Shown here piece by piece: positions 41,939-50,416 of a stretch of 64,000 bases of DNA. Below the pieces are notes generated by a model, which did no database searches, was not told the DNA's origin, and saw only the letters and a list, made by a program, of their open reading frames with translations. The DNA is from Lacinutrix algicola (lineage in GTDB: Bacteria; Bacteroidota; Bacteroidia; Flavobacteriales; Flavobacteriaceae). The stretch is from assembly GCF_001418085.1 (NCBI RefSeq), contig NZ_LIQH01000030.1:1-64000 (forward strand). The letters are read 5' to 3'. A program made the position numbers and the translations under genes. Numbering within the stretch: position 1 is the first letter of the stretch; each line of letters starts with the position of its first letter.

Positions 41939-42952
41939 TTAAACAGATAGAAGTGACTTTCTTTCCGATAAATTGATAATCAAGTCAATAACTCTACTTG
42001 AATAGCCAGTTTCATTATCATACCAGCCAATAATTTTTACCATATTTCCAATAACTGAAGTCATTTGAGAATCGAAGATACAAGAGTGTGGGTTACCAAC
42101 AATATCGATAGATACAATAGGGTCTTCTGTATATTCAAGAATGTTTTTATATTTGTTTTCAGCTGCTTTTTTAAAGGCTGCATTTATAGTTTCTATTGTA
42201 GCCGTTTCTTTTACATTAAAAGTAATGTCTGTTAGTGAGCCATTAGCAACTGGAACTCGAATACCACAACCACCAATAACGTTGGCTAGTTCTGGAAAAA
42301 TTTTAGTTAAAGCTTTTGCTGCTCCTGTTGTAGTTGGTACTATAGATTGACCAGCAGCTCTTGCACGGCGTAAATCTCTATGTGGTTGATCGTGTAAACT
42401 TTGATCTGTAGTATAAGAGTGAATAGTTGTAATATATGCTTGGTTAATGCCGCAAAGTTCGTTAATAATGGCAATCATTGGAGCTGCATTATTTGTGGTA
42501 CACGATGCATTAGAAATTATCGTTTCGGTACCGTCTAAAATATTTTCGTTGGTTCCTAATACAATGGTTTTTATAGTGTCGTCTACTGGCGGTACGCTTA
42601 AAATTACGCGTTTAGCACCATTTTTTAAATGGTATTCTAAATCTTCGGTAGTTTTAAACTTTCCTGTGGCTTCTATAACAAAGTCTGGACTTAAAAGTTT
42701 CCAGTTTATGTCTTTTGGATGTTTTTCGTTTAATAGAATAACTTCATTATTGTTAACTATAATACTGTTTTCTGTATTCGAAATTTTAGCATCGTTAACA
42801 CCATGAATACTATCGTATTTAAGTAAATGACTCAACGTTCTAGCATCTGCCAAATCGTTAATTGCAACTACTTTTATATTTTTATGATCTTGTAATAGTC
42901 TAAAAACACGACGGCCAATTCGACCAAAACCATTTATTGTAACAGTAATCAT
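41939..42952 (-). CDS. gap: Glyceraldehyde-3-phosphate dehydrogenase, type I
   Basis: A 337-residue NAD(P)-dependent enzyme of glycolysis and gluconeogenesis. The N-terminal INGFGRIGRRVFR, the coenzyme-adjacent AINDLADARTLSHLLKYDS, the catalytic Cys in SNASCTTNNAAP and the C-terminal WYDNETGYSSRV are present. HSYTTDQ and the phosphate-binding RRARAAGQSIVPTTTGAAKA are intact. Its start codon directly follows the lipA stop with no spacing, so the two are co-transcribed. A glycolytic enzyme downstream of lipoate synthase is a slightly unusual pairing, and a second gap elsewhere in the genome is likely. Confidence 0.95.
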   Translation of the reverse strand: MITVTINGFGRIGRRVFRLLQDHKNIKVVAINDLADARTLSHLLKYDSIHGVNDAKISNTENSIIVNNNEVILLNEKHPKDINWKLLSPDFVIEATGKFKTTEDLEYHLKNGAKRVILSVPPVDDTIKTIVLGTNENILDGTETIISNASCTTNNAAPMIAIINELCGINQAYITTIHSYTTDQSLHDQPHRDLRRARAAGQSIVPTTTGAAKALTKIFPELANVIGGCGIRVPVANGSLTDITFNVKETATIETINAAFKKAAENKYKNILEYTEDPIVSIDIVGNPHSCIFDSQMTSVIGNMVKIIGWYDNETGYSSRVIDLIINLSERKSLLSV

Positions 42953-43834
42953 TTAGTTTATGTGTTTTTGAGCTTTGTAAGAAGAGCGTACTAAAGCACT
43001 ACTTTCTACATGACGAAAACCTAAAGCTAATCCAATTTCTTCGTATTCTTTAAACTGTTCAGGTGTAATAAATTCTTTAACAGGTAAATGTTTTTTACTT
43101 GGCTGAAGGTATTGTCCAATAGTAACAACATCTACATCGCTATCGCGTAAATCGTGTAAAGTCTCTATAACTTCTTCTCGAGTTTCGCCTAAACCTAACA
43201 TAATACCAGATTTAGTTCTGCGTTGTCCTTGTTGTTTTAAATATTTTAAAACACCTAAGCTACGTTCGTATTTTGCTTGAATTCTAACTTCACGTGTTAA
43301 ACGCTTTACTGTTTCGATGTTGTGTGATACGACTTCTGGAGCAACATCTATAATTCTATCAATATGTTTTTCTATGCCTTGAAAATCTGGAATTAATGTT
43401 TCAAGCGTGGTATCAGGGTTCATTCTACGAACAGCTTTAACCGTTTCTGCCCACATTATACTTCCCATATCTTTTAAATCATCACGATCTACACTTGTAA
43501 GTACAGCGTGTTTAATTTTCATTATTTTAATTGAACGCGATACTTTTTCTGGCTCGTCCCAATCTACAGTTTCTGGTCTTCCGGTTTTTACACCACAAAA
43601 CCCACAAGATCGTGTGCAAACATTACCTAAAATCATGAAAGTAGCTGTGCCTTCTCCCCAGCATTCACCCATATTAGGGCAACTACCAGAGGCGCAAATT
43701 GTATTTAACTTGTATTTATCTACTAAACCGCGAAGCTCTGTGTATTTCTTTCCTGTAGGCAGTTTTACACGTAGCCATTTTGGTTTTGGTTGTCTTTCTT
43801 TTGTAACTATAATTGAAGGAGTTTCTGTGCTCAT
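42953..43834 (-). CDS. lipA: Lipoyl synthase
   Basis: A 293-residue radical-SAM enzyme that inserts two sulfurs into octanoyl groups on the lipoyl domains of dehydrogenase complexes. The auxiliary cluster motif CASGSCPNMGEC (CxxxxCxxxxxC) and the SAM-cluster motif CTRSCGFC (CxxxCxxC) are complete. The TLETLIPDFQG and VVSHNIETV segments and the C-terminal SALVRSSYKA (with the conserved RSSY serine) are typical. It lies directly upstream of gap; a TATCTTTG element lies about 20 bases before the start. Confidence 0.97.
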   Translation of the reverse strand: MSTETPSIIVTKERQPKPKWLRVKLPTGKKYTELRGLVDKYKLNTICASGSCPNMGECWGEGTATFMILGNVCTRSCGFCGVKTGRPETVDWDEPEKVSRSIKIMKIKHAVLTSVDRDDLKDMGSIMWAETVKAVRRMNPDTTLETLIPDFQGIEKHIDRIIDVAPEVVSHNIETVKRLTREVRIQAKYERSLGVLKYLKQQGQRRTKSGIMLGLGETREEVIETLHDLRDSDVDVVTIGQYLQPSKKHLPVKEFITPEQFKEYEEIGLALGFRHVESSALVRSSYKAQKHIN

Positions 43835-43852
43835 AGGTTTTCTTTCGAGCTA

Positions 43853-43860
43853 CAAAGATA
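43853..43860 (-). promoter_or_regulatory. lipA-gap promoter -7 element
   Basis: TATCTTTG on the minus strand matches TAnnTTTG, 18 bases before the lipA ATG. No clear -33 TTG. Confidence 0.45.
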
Positions 43861-43899
43861 CGAAGTATTCTATAAAATAGTAAGAGGTAATTAAAGCTA

Positions 43900-44445
43900 T
43901 TATCTTTTAATGATTTCTGCTAATAATTTTTTAGCACGAAGCAATTTTACTTTCACATTATTCATTGGTTCGTTAAGCTCTTGGCTAATTTCGGAGTAGC
44001 TTAATTCTTGAAAATAACGTAGGTTAATTACATCTTGATAATGTGGTTTTAACTTTTTTATATCACGAAGTAATTTTGCTAGATTTTGCTCTGTAATTAG
44101 CTTGTCTTCTGGAGAAGGTGAATCGTCTTGAACACGATAGATTTTATCGTCTTGATGGTCTGTTATTTTAGAGTAGATAGAGCTTTTTTCTTTTCTAACT
44201 AAATCTATGTGTATGTTTTTAGAAATGGTAATGAGCCATGTTTTAAAAGTGTATTTTTCATCAAATTTATCGATTTTATCAAAAGCTTTAGAAAAGGTTT
44301 GTATAGTTATGTCTTCAGCATCATGCTCGTTTGAAACACGTTTTAACTGAAATCCATAAACATAATCCCAATATTCGTCTAATAAAAAATTAAACGCTTT
44401 TTGGTTATTCTGTTTTGCTTTTACAATGGCTTCTTCTATTTCCAA
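43900..44445 (-). CDS. ECF-type RNA polymerase sigma factor
   Basis: A 181-residue sigma-70 family factor with region 2 (about 10-80, YGFQLKRVSNEHDAEDITIQTFSKAFDKI and the -10 recognition segment FKTWLITISKNIHIDLVRK) and region 4 (about 122-180, LKPHYQDVINLRYFQELSYSEISQELNEP in outline). The start must be TTG (44443-44445), since an in-frame stop lies two codons upstream. It overlaps the end of the glycosyltransferase gene by 10 bases, so the two are coupled. No anti-sigma gene is adjacent, unlike the sigma factor at 47551. Confidence 0.92.
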   Translation of the reverse strand: MEIEEAIVKAKQNNQKAFNFLLDEYWDYVYGFQLKRVSNEHDAEDITIQTFSKAFDKIDKFDEKYTFKTWLITISKNIHIDLVRKEKSSIYSKITDHQDDKIYRVQDDSPSPEDKLITEQNLAKLLRDIKKLKPHYQDVINLRYFQELSYSEISQELNEPMNNVKVKLLRAKKLLAEIIKR

Positions 44446-45548
44446 TATTTAGGTTTTGAGATAAGATTTGTGATAAATATAGTTAATTGAAAACCAATTA
44501 AAAACAGTTCGAGCAAAGGAAGTAAATACAATACATCTATTTCGTTTAACTTTTTTGCAGAAAAGCCAATAGATAGATATTGAATTATTAATCTAAACGC
44601 TAATAAGCTTAAAGCAAATTGCCAATAGGATTGGTTAATTAGCAATATGGTTAATAGGGTCCAAAATAAAACTTGGGAGATATAGAATAAAGCGAGTAAA
44701 GCTTTATGTTTAAATTTATAATTATCAGCCGTTGAAATATGGCGACGCTTTTGACGAAACCATTGGTTAAAAGTTGTTTTAGGGTTAGAGGTTGTAAAGC
44801 TGTCTCTTGTACAACAAATAGATGTGTTTTTAGAATTTGCAGCTTCATTAATAAACAAATCATCGTCTCCAGATCTAATGTCTATGTGTTTTATAAAGCC
44901 ATTTGTTTTAAAAAACTCATCTCTATTGTATGCTAAGTTGCGGCCAACACCCATAAACGGTGTGCCTAATTTTGCAAATGAAAAATATTGAATGGCAGTT
45001 AATAGTGTTTCGTAACGAATTAACTTATTTAAAAATGAGTTTTTAATTTTATTATAAGCTCCATAACCTAAAACAATGGTATTCTCATTAGTAAAATGTG
45101 AAGCCATTTCACTAATCCAATGATTTGAAACAGGTTTACAATCGGCATCTGTAAACAATAAGTGATCATGTTTAGCAGCTTTAATACCTAGTGTAAGTGC
45201 GTATTTTTTGTTTGCCCAAAAGGCTTCAATGTTTTTTACATTAACAATTTTTATATTGTTATGCTTTTTTGCAAAACCTTCCATGACTTCTAATGTATCA
45301 TCAATAGAGGCATCATTGATTAAAACGATTTCAAAATCCTTATAGCTTTGATTAATAATAGAAGGTAGAAACTGTTTTAGGTTTTTTGCTTCGTTTTTTG
45401 CACATACTAATACAGAAATGGGACTGCTTTTTTGTTTGCTTGTTTTTTCTTCTTTAAAAGAAAAACTACCAAAAAGTACACCATAGTATACCACTTGAAT
45501 AGATACTACAACAACAAAGCTGTAGAAAATAACATCAAGTAAAATCAT
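44436..45548 (-). CDS. Membrane family 2 glycosyltransferase
   Basis: A 370-residue membrane glycosyltransferase. An N-terminal membrane helix (about 5-28) precedes the GT-A domain (about 42-270), with VCAKNEAKNL, the DDASIDDT nucleotide-binding motif, TDADCKP (DxD) and SGDDDLFINEAA; a QKRRH segment (about 267-271) resembles the QxxRW-like motif. Three hydrophobic segments fill the C-terminus (about 285-360). Similar proteins are widespread in Bacteroidetes and are thought to build cell-surface glycans or glycolipids; substrate unknown. The ECF sigma gene overlaps its 3' end. Confidence 0.88.
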   Translation of the reverse strand: MILLDVIFYSFVVVVSIQVVYYGVLFGSFSFKEEKTSKQKSSPISVLVCAKNEAKNLKQFLPSIINQSYKDFEIVLINDASIDDTLEVMEGFAKKHNNIKIVNVKNIEAFWANKKYALTLGIKAAKHDHLLFTDADCKPVSNHWISEMASHFTNENTIVLGYGAYNKIKNSFLNKLIRYETLLTAIQYFSFAKLGTPFMGVGRNLAYNRDEFFKTNGFIKHIDIRSGDDDLFINEAANSKNTSICCTRDSFTTSNPKTTFNQWFRQKRRHISTADNYKFKHKALLALFYISQVLFWTLLTILLINQSYWQFALSLLAFRLIIQYLSIGFSAKKLNEIDVLYLLPLLELFLIGFQLTIFITNLISKPKYWK

Positions 45549-45554
45549 GAAGTG

Positions 45555-45758
45555 CTATGAGTGTTGTGTTTCGTTGCAATTATCGAATTGCTCTGGAGTT
45601 TTTCCACAAAAACCACAAGCATCTCCATTTTTATTAAGCATAGGATTTTGGCTAGCACAAGTACCAGCAAATTTACCATCTTTTTTGGCCCAAATTTTAA
45701 TAGCTATTCCTGCAACTGCAATGCCTAATAATGCTAAAGTAAGTAGTAAAAGTTTCAC
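45555..45758 (-). CDS. Small cysteine-containing membrane protein (possibly NqrM-like)
   Basis: A 67-residue protein: one N-terminal membrane helix (about 2-23), then a short hydrophilic tail with four cysteines (GTC-A, ACGFC and NC at about 34, 48, 51 and 60). A helix followed by GxC...CxxC...C resembles NqrM, the metal-carrying maturation factor of the Na+-translocating NADH:quinone reductase, but the match is by pattern only, and no nqr genes are in the window. The start is GTG. The four cysteines suggest an iron or other metal site facing the cytosol or periplasm. Confidence 0.65.
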   Translation of the reverse strand: MKLLLLTLALLGIAVAGIAIKIWAKKDGKFAGTCASQNPMLNKNGDACGFCGKTPEQFDNCNETQHS

Positions 45759-45786
45759 GTTTTTTTAAATTTAATAAATAATAGTA

Positions 45787-45794
45787 CAAAGATA
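45787..45794 (-). promoter_or_regulatory. Promoter -7 element of the small membrane protein gene
   Basis: TATCTTTG on the minus strand matches TAnnTTTG, about 29 bases before the GTG start. It may drive the small protein, glycosyltransferase and sigma genes, which follow one another closely. Confidence 0.45.
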
Positions 45795-45951
45795 ATAGTT
45801 TTATACCACATAAAGGAGTCTTATTAAATCCTGTTTGTTTATCTGTATTTTTTTACTTTTAGTCGTAATTATTTAGAATTATAATCGCTTTTTGCGTAAA
45901 ATACTTGAACTTAAATACATTGGCAACTATAACTTTAAATCAATTATAATT

Positions 45952-46659
45952 ATGAAAAAACTATTAGCAGAATTTATTGGTACTTTTTGGTTAGTACTAG
46001 GTGGTTGTGGAAGCGCAGTATTAGCTGCAGGTGTTGCAGATGTTGGAATAGGATTAGTAGGTGTATCTCTTGCTTTTGGTCTTACGGTTCTTACCGGTGC
46101 ATACGCATTAGGGCATATTTCAGGAGGTCATTTTAACCCGGCCGTTTCTATTGGTTTATTTATGGGTGGGCGATTTGATGGTAAAGATTTACCTGGATAC
46201 ATTATAGCTCAAGTGTTAGGAGGTTTTGCAGGTGCAGCTATATTGTACTTAATTGTTAGTAGTTCTGCAGATTTTTCAGGTATTGGCTCTAGTCCAGGTG
46301 CTTTTGCAACAAACTTTTATGATGCTAACGTTTATGGTGTGAATTTTGGTTTAGTAGGAGCTTTAGTAACTGAGGTTGTTATGACTTTTATGTTTTTAAT
46401 TGTTATTCTTGGAGCAACTCATAAAAATGCTTCTCCTGGTTTTGGAGGGATGGCTATTGGCTTAGCTTTAACACTAATTCATTTAATTAGTATACCAGTT
46501 ACAAATACATCTGTTAATCCAGCAAGAAGTACAGCTGTTGCAATATTTGCGGGAGCAAATGCTATGGGACAATTATGGTTGTTTTGGGTAGCTCCAATAG
46601 TAGGTGCAATTTTAGCAGGTATCGTTTATAAATTTATGGCACCAAATAATAGTAATTAA
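45952..46659 (+). CDS. aqpZ: Aquaporin Z
   Basis: A 235-residue inner membrane water channel of the MIP family with six membrane helices. Both NPA boxes are present: HFNPAVSIG and [10 protein letters not shown]; the arginine after the second NPA (selectivity filter) and the His in the [11 protein letters not shown] region fit the water-selective AqpZ type. ATG at 45952-45954 ([15 protein letters not shown]) is the family start; the longer frame from 45892 adds 20 residues that do not belong to it. Followed by a strong terminator. Confidence 0.95.
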   Translation: MKKLLAEFIGTFWLVLGGCGSAVLAAGVADVGIGLVGVSLAFGLTVLTGAYALGHISGGHFNPAVSIGLFMGGRFDGKDLPGYIIAQVLGGFAGAAILYLIVSSSADFSGIGSSPGAFATNFYDANVYGVNFGLVGALVTEVVMTFMFLIVILGATHKNASPGFGGMAIGLALTLIHLISIPVTNTSVNPARSTAVAIFAGANAMGQLWLFWVAPIVGAILAGIVYKFMAPNNSN

Positions 46660-46677
46660 AGCATATCTTGTTTGTAA

Positions 46678-46719
46678 ATAAAAAAGAGCCTCATAATGCT
46701 ATGAGGCTCTTTTTTTTGT
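46678..46719. terminator. Bidirectional terminator after aqpZ
   Basis: A 15-bp stem, AAAAAGAGCCTCATA (46681-46695) with TATGAGGCTCTTTTT (46700-46714), and a 4-base loop. The symmetric tails serve aqpZ (+) and the anti-sigma gene (-). Confidence 0.9.
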
Positions 46720-46742
46720 TTTTAATTATTTTGAAATATTAA

Positions 46743-47540
46743 TTAATCTTCAAGTTTTAATTCTATTTCCGCAACAGGAGTGTCTGTAGAATTATCATTT
46801 CGTTTAATGCCTTTTTGTTCGATTGTAATACTTAAACCCAAAGCATCTTTAGTGTATGGTATTTGCTGTAAGCTTCTATCCCTAACACTTAGAATACCCA
46901 AATTCACTTGCTTGTCTTGTAAGTCTGCCCATATTTGATATTCTTGATTATCTGGTAAAGTTGGTAGAGAGACAACATCTATCATAGATGTTTTTTCTTT
47001 AGGGTTTATGTAGGCTATAGTTTTTAAGTTTTTAGCACGAAGATTACCGTTTAAAATGTATTTTTCAGTTTCAGGATTATTTAACTGAGAAAATTGTTCG
47101 GCTAAAGCTTCAAGTTTTAAATTGTTTTGGTCTATATCACTTCTTAAATCGTATAATTCGTCAACAATTACATGGTTCTCATTTAATAAATCTTGATTTT
47201 GTAAATAAAAATATACAGAGCTTCCAGCAAATACTAACGCTGCTACGCTTGCTGCAATTCCAAAGTTAAATCTCGATTTTTTTGGTTTTGTTTCTAAAGT
47301 AATAACTGGTTTCTCATCTAAAGATTCTAATATAGAACCTAGTAGGTGAGTAGGAGCTTCTTCTGCATTTGCAAAGGCTACTAACTCTAGTTTACTTTCA
47401 AGAATATTATAGGCTTCCTTAACTTCTGGAAACTTATTTATATAGTTTTCTACCTCAAGACTCTCTTGGGTATTGGTTAGACCTGTTAGATATCTTTCTA
47501 ACAAATCAGATTTTAAAAATGTGTCTTTATCAACAGTCAT
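46743..47540 (-). CDS. Anti-sigma factor (RskA-like, single-pass)
   Basis: A 265-residue membrane protein. The N-terminal ~85 residues are a zinc-less anti-sigma-like helical domain (DLLERYLTGLTNTQESLEVENYI in outline), then one membrane helix (about 98-118, FGIAASVAALVFAGSSVYFYL) and a periplasmic domain (about 125-265) with SLPTLPDNQEYQIWADLQDKQVNLGILSV in outline, the RskA-type C-terminal domain. It most likely holds the adjacent ECF sigma factor inactive until a periplasmic signal arrives. ATG at 47538-47540 is preferred over a GTG one codon upstream. It follows the sigma gene by about 10 bases. Confidence 0.88.
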   Translation of the reverse strand: MTVDKDTFLKSDLLERYLTGLTNTQESLEVENYINKFPEVKEAYNILESKLELVAFANAEEAPTHLLGSILESLDEKPVITLETKPKKSRFNFGIAASVAALVFAGSSVYFYLQNQDLLNENHVIVDELYDLRSDIDQNNLKLEALAEQFSQLNNPETEKYILNGNLRAKNLKTIAYINPKEKTSMIDVVSLPTLPDNQEYQIWADLQDKQVNLGILSVRDRSLQQIPYTKDALGLSITIEQKGIKRNDNSTDTPVAEIELKLED

Positions 47541-47550
47541 CACATTACAA

Positions 47551-48081
47551 TTAAGGGTTGTAAATTTTCTTCAATTCACGTAAACCTATTTTTAATCTAG
47601 ATTTAATTGTTCCTAACGGAATATTTAGTTCTTCGCTTGCTTCTTGTTGGGTCATGCCTTCAAAAAACAGCGCGCTCAAAACCACCTGATATTTTAATTC
47701 TAAACTACTCAAGTGCTTTTGTATATCTAGAGTGTCTTGATTTAAACTATTGGTCGTCAGTTTATATACGTTAGAATCTTCAATCTGGACTTCTTTGTTT
47801 GTTTTATTATTTAAAGAGCGAACTTTGTCTATTGCCGAATTATAAAAAATACGATACAGCCATGTAAATAACTTAGCTTTAGAGGCATCGTAAGTTTTAC
47901 CTTTTTTCCAAACCTTTATAAAACTTTCCTGTAGTACATCTTGGGCAATATCATTATCTGAAATCACTTTTTTAACAACACCTAATAGAGCACCAGAATA
48001 ATGCTCGTATAATAGTGAAATAGCTTTTTTGTCGCCTTCTTCTAATAATGCTATAATATCTTGTTCAATTGAAGTACTCAA
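47551..48081 (-). CDS. ECF-type RNA polymerase sigma factor (SigK-like), paired with anti-sigma
   Basis: A 176-residue sigma-70 family factor: region 2 (about 15-85, with DNDIAQDVLQESFIKVWKKG and LFTWLYRIFYNSAIDKVR) and region 4 (about 115-172, VVLSALFFEGMTQQEASEELNIPLGTIKSRLKIGL in outline). Together with the downstream RskA-like anti-sigma gene it resembles SigK-RskA pairs. The start is TTG (48079-48081): no ATG exists before the conserved domain, and a -7 element 44 bases upstream supports this start. Confidence 0.92.
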   Translation of the reverse strand: MSTSIEQDIIALLEEGDKKAISLLYEHYSGALLGVVKKVISDNDIAQDVLQESFIKVWKKGKTYDASKAKLFTWLYRIFYNSAIDKVRSLNNKTNKEVQIEDSNVYKLTTNSLNQDTLDIQKHLSSLELKYQVVLSALFFEGMTQQEASEELNIPLGTIKSRLKIGLRELKKIYNP

Positions 48082-48124
48082 ACTATGTTGGTGTCTTTTA
48101 TTAGTTAGTTTAACTTTACGATTG

Positions 48125-48132
48125 CAAACTTA
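48125..48132 (-). promoter_or_regulatory. Sigma/anti-sigma promoter -7 element
   Basis: TAAGTTTG on the minus strand matches TAnnTTTG, placing the transcript start about 40 bases before the TTG start codon. The murB gene ends at 48137 just upstream. Confidence 0.4.
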
Positions 48133-48136
48133 TTGC

Positions 48137-49150
48137 TTATAATATATTTACCTCGGCTTCAATCGAGATATTAAAGATACGATAAATTGTTTTTTGAATT
48201 AATTTAGAAAGCTCAAGAATGTCTTTTCCTTTTGCGCCTCCATAATTTACAAGCACAAGCGCTTGGTTTTTATGTACACCATAATTACCAAAAGTTTTGC
48301 CTTTAAAACCTGCGGTTTCAATTAGCCAACCAGCTGGTACTTTTACCGTATTATCTGTAACAGGATAACTAGGTGCTTTAGGGAAATTTTGCTTTAACTT
48401 CTCGAAAACTTCAATAGGAATAATCGGGTTTTTAAAGAAACTACCACTGTTGCCAATTTTTTTTGGATCTGGAAGTTTACTTTGTCTTATAGCTATAACT
48501 GCATTTGAAACATCTTTAATTGTTGGTGTTTTTATTTGCATTTCTTCTAGTTGCGAAATAATAGCACCATAATTAGTATGTAATTGGTGTTCCTTTTTTG
48601 TTAGTTTAAAAACAACATTTATTATTATGTATTTATTTTTAGCTTCATTTTTAAAAACTGAATTTCTATAACCAAAATTACAGTTTTCATTTTTAAAAAT
48701 TTCAATTTCTAAAGTCTCAAGATTTAGAGCTTCGCAAGACACAAAATGGTCTTTTAATTCTACACCATAAGCCCCAATATTTTGTATTGGAGACGTACCA
48801 ACATTTCCAGGAATTAAAGACATGTTCTCTAAGCCACCAAAATTATTATCTAAACACCAAAGTACAAATTCATGCCAGTTTTCTCCGGCACTTGCTTTAA
48901 TAAATGCATGGTTGGTGTCCTCTTTAATAATTGTAGCTCCTTTTAAATTAACATGTATTACTAATGCATCTACATCTTTAGTTAAAAGCATATTGCTGCC
49001 TCCACCAAGCATTAATTTATTAGGATAGTCTTTAAGTTGCAAAACAGAAATTAATTCAGGTAAATTATTTACCGAAATAAAATGTCTGGCTTTTGCATCA
49101 ATACCAAATGTATTGTAGTTTTTTAAAGATATGTTGTGTGAAATCTGCAC
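48137..49150 (-). CDS. murB: UDP-N-acetylmuramate dehydrogenase (MurB, type I)
   Basis: A 337-residue FAD enzyme that reduces UDP-N-acetylglucosamine enolpyruvate to UDP-N-acetylmuramate for peptidoglycan. The FAD motif LMLGGGSNMLLTKDV, the NMSLIPGNVGTSPIQNIGAYGVEL region (about 101-124), the catalytic YRNSVFK, the proton-donor Ser in NSGSFFKNP and the C-terminal Glu in IEAEVNIL are visible; length and motifs fit the E. coli-like type I form. The start is GTG, overlapping the TAG stop of the upstream aminotransferase gene by one base (TAGTG), so translation is coupled. Confidence 0.96.
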   Translation of the reverse strand: MQISHNISLKNYNTFGIDAKARHFISVNNLPELISVLQLKDYPNKLMLGGGSNMLLTKDVDALVIHVNLKGATIIKEDTNHAFIKASAGENWHEFVLWCLDNNFGGLENMSLIPGNVGTSPIQNIGAYGVELKDHFVSCEALNLETLEIEIFKNENCNFGYRNSVFKNEAKNKYIIINVVFKLTKKEHQLHTNYGAIISQLEEMQIKTPTIKDVSNAVIAIRQSKLPDPKKIGNSGSFFKNPIIPIEVFEKLKQNFPKAPSYPVTDNTVKVPAGWLIETAGFKGKTFGNYGVHKNQALVLVNYGGAKGKDILELSKLIQKTIYRIFNISIEAEVNIL

Positions 49151-50340
49151 TAGTCTTTATAAATTTTTAATGCTTCTTTAAGAATGTTTACAGATTTAAT
49201 TAGACTTTCTTTATTTAATACATAAGCAATTCTAATTTGGTTTAAACCAACTCCAGGAGTAGAGTAGAAACCAGCAGCAGGAGCAACCATTATTGTTTCT
49301 CCGTCTACATCAAACTCTTCTAAAAGCCATTGTGCAAATTTATCGCTGTTTTTTATAGGTAATTCTGCTATACAATAAAAAGCACCTTTTGGGTTACCAA
49401 CTTTAACGCCTTCAATTTTATTTAATTCTGTAATTAAAGTGTTTCTTCTTTCTACATATTCCTCGATAACATCATCAAAATAACTTTGTGGAGTTTCTAA
49501 AGCAGCTTCACTAGCAATTTGTGCTAATGTTGGCGGACTTAATCTTGCTTGAGCAAATTTTAAAGCCGTTTTTATTACTTGTTTGTTTTTAGAAACTAAG
49601 CAACCAATTCTAGCACCACACATACTATATCGTTTAGAAACAGAATCAATTACTATTGCGTAATCGTCTAATCCTTCTTCTTGTAAAATAGAATAATGCT
49701 TAGCACCATCGTAAGCGAACTCTCTGTAGACTTCGTCTGCAATTAAAAACAAATCATGTTTTTTTACAATGTCTGCTAGTTTTTTTATTTCTTCTTTAGA
49801 GTATAAATAACCTGTTGGGTTTCCTGGGTTACAAATTAAAATCGCTTTTGTTTTAGGTGTAATTAATTTTTCGAACTCTTCTATAGGAGGTAAAGCAAAA
49901 TTGTCTTCAATTTTAGAAATTACAGGAACAACTTTTACACCAGATGCAGTTGAAAAACCATTGTAGTTTGCATAAAATGGTTCTGGAATAATAACTTCAT
50001 CGTCTACATCCATAATACTTCCAAAGGCAAATAAAAGAGCTTCACTTCCTCCAGTAGTAACAATAATATCGTCATGCTTTACATTAATATCATTTTTAGC
50101 ATAATAGTCTGCTATTTTTTGTCTGTATGTTTCAGAACCTTCAGATCTAGTATAAGCTAAAATCTCTAAAGAGTTGTTTTTTACAGCGTCTAAAGCTATT
50201 TGAGGTGTCTTTATATCAGGTTGTCCAATATTTAAATGATAAATGCTTTTACCTTGTTTAGTTGCTATTTCAGCAAATGGTACAAGCTTCCTTATTGGAG
50301 ATTCAGGCATTGATAGCCCTTTTTTAGAAATCGATGGCAT
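49150..50340 (-). CDS. PLP-dependent class I/II aminotransferase
   Basis: A 396-residue cytosolic aminotransferase. HLNIGQPDIKTP, the cofactor-binding TGGSEALLFAF, CNPGNPTGYLYS, LIADEVYREFAYDG and the Schiff-base lysine in SVSKRYSMCGARIG are present; the C-terminal IRIAYV carries the carboxylate-binding Arg. ATG at 50338-50340 (MPSISKKG) starts the family-like sequence; a longer frame adds ten unrelated residues. It is annotated as aspartate aminotransferase-like in relatives, though true specificity is unknown. It precedes murB in the same transcript with a one-base overlap. Confidence 0.9.
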   Translation of the reverse strand: MPSISKKGLSMPESPIRKLVPFAEIATKQGKSIYHLNIGQPDIKTPQIALDAVKNNSLEILAYTRSEGSETYRQKIADYYAKNDINVKHDDIIVTTGGSEALLFAFGSIMDVDDEVIIPEPFYANYNGFSTASGVKVVPVISKIEDNFALPPIEEFEKLITPKTKAILICNPGNPTGYLYSKEEIKKLADIVKKHDLFLIADEVYREFAYDGAKHYSILQEEGLDDYAIVIDSVSKRYSMCGARIGCLVSKNKQVIKTALKFAQARLSPPTLAQIASEAALETPQSYFDDVIEEYVERRNTLITELNKIEGVKVGNPKGAFYCIAELPIKNSDKFAQWLLEEFDVDGETIMVAPAAGFYSTPGVGLNQIRIAYVLNKESLIKSVNILKEALKIYKD

Positions 50341-50416
50341 ATGATTGTATTTTAAAACACAAAGTTGCAAAAAAAAAGTCTAAACTATGTTATTAAATTT
50401 CTTAACTTCAGTCACT

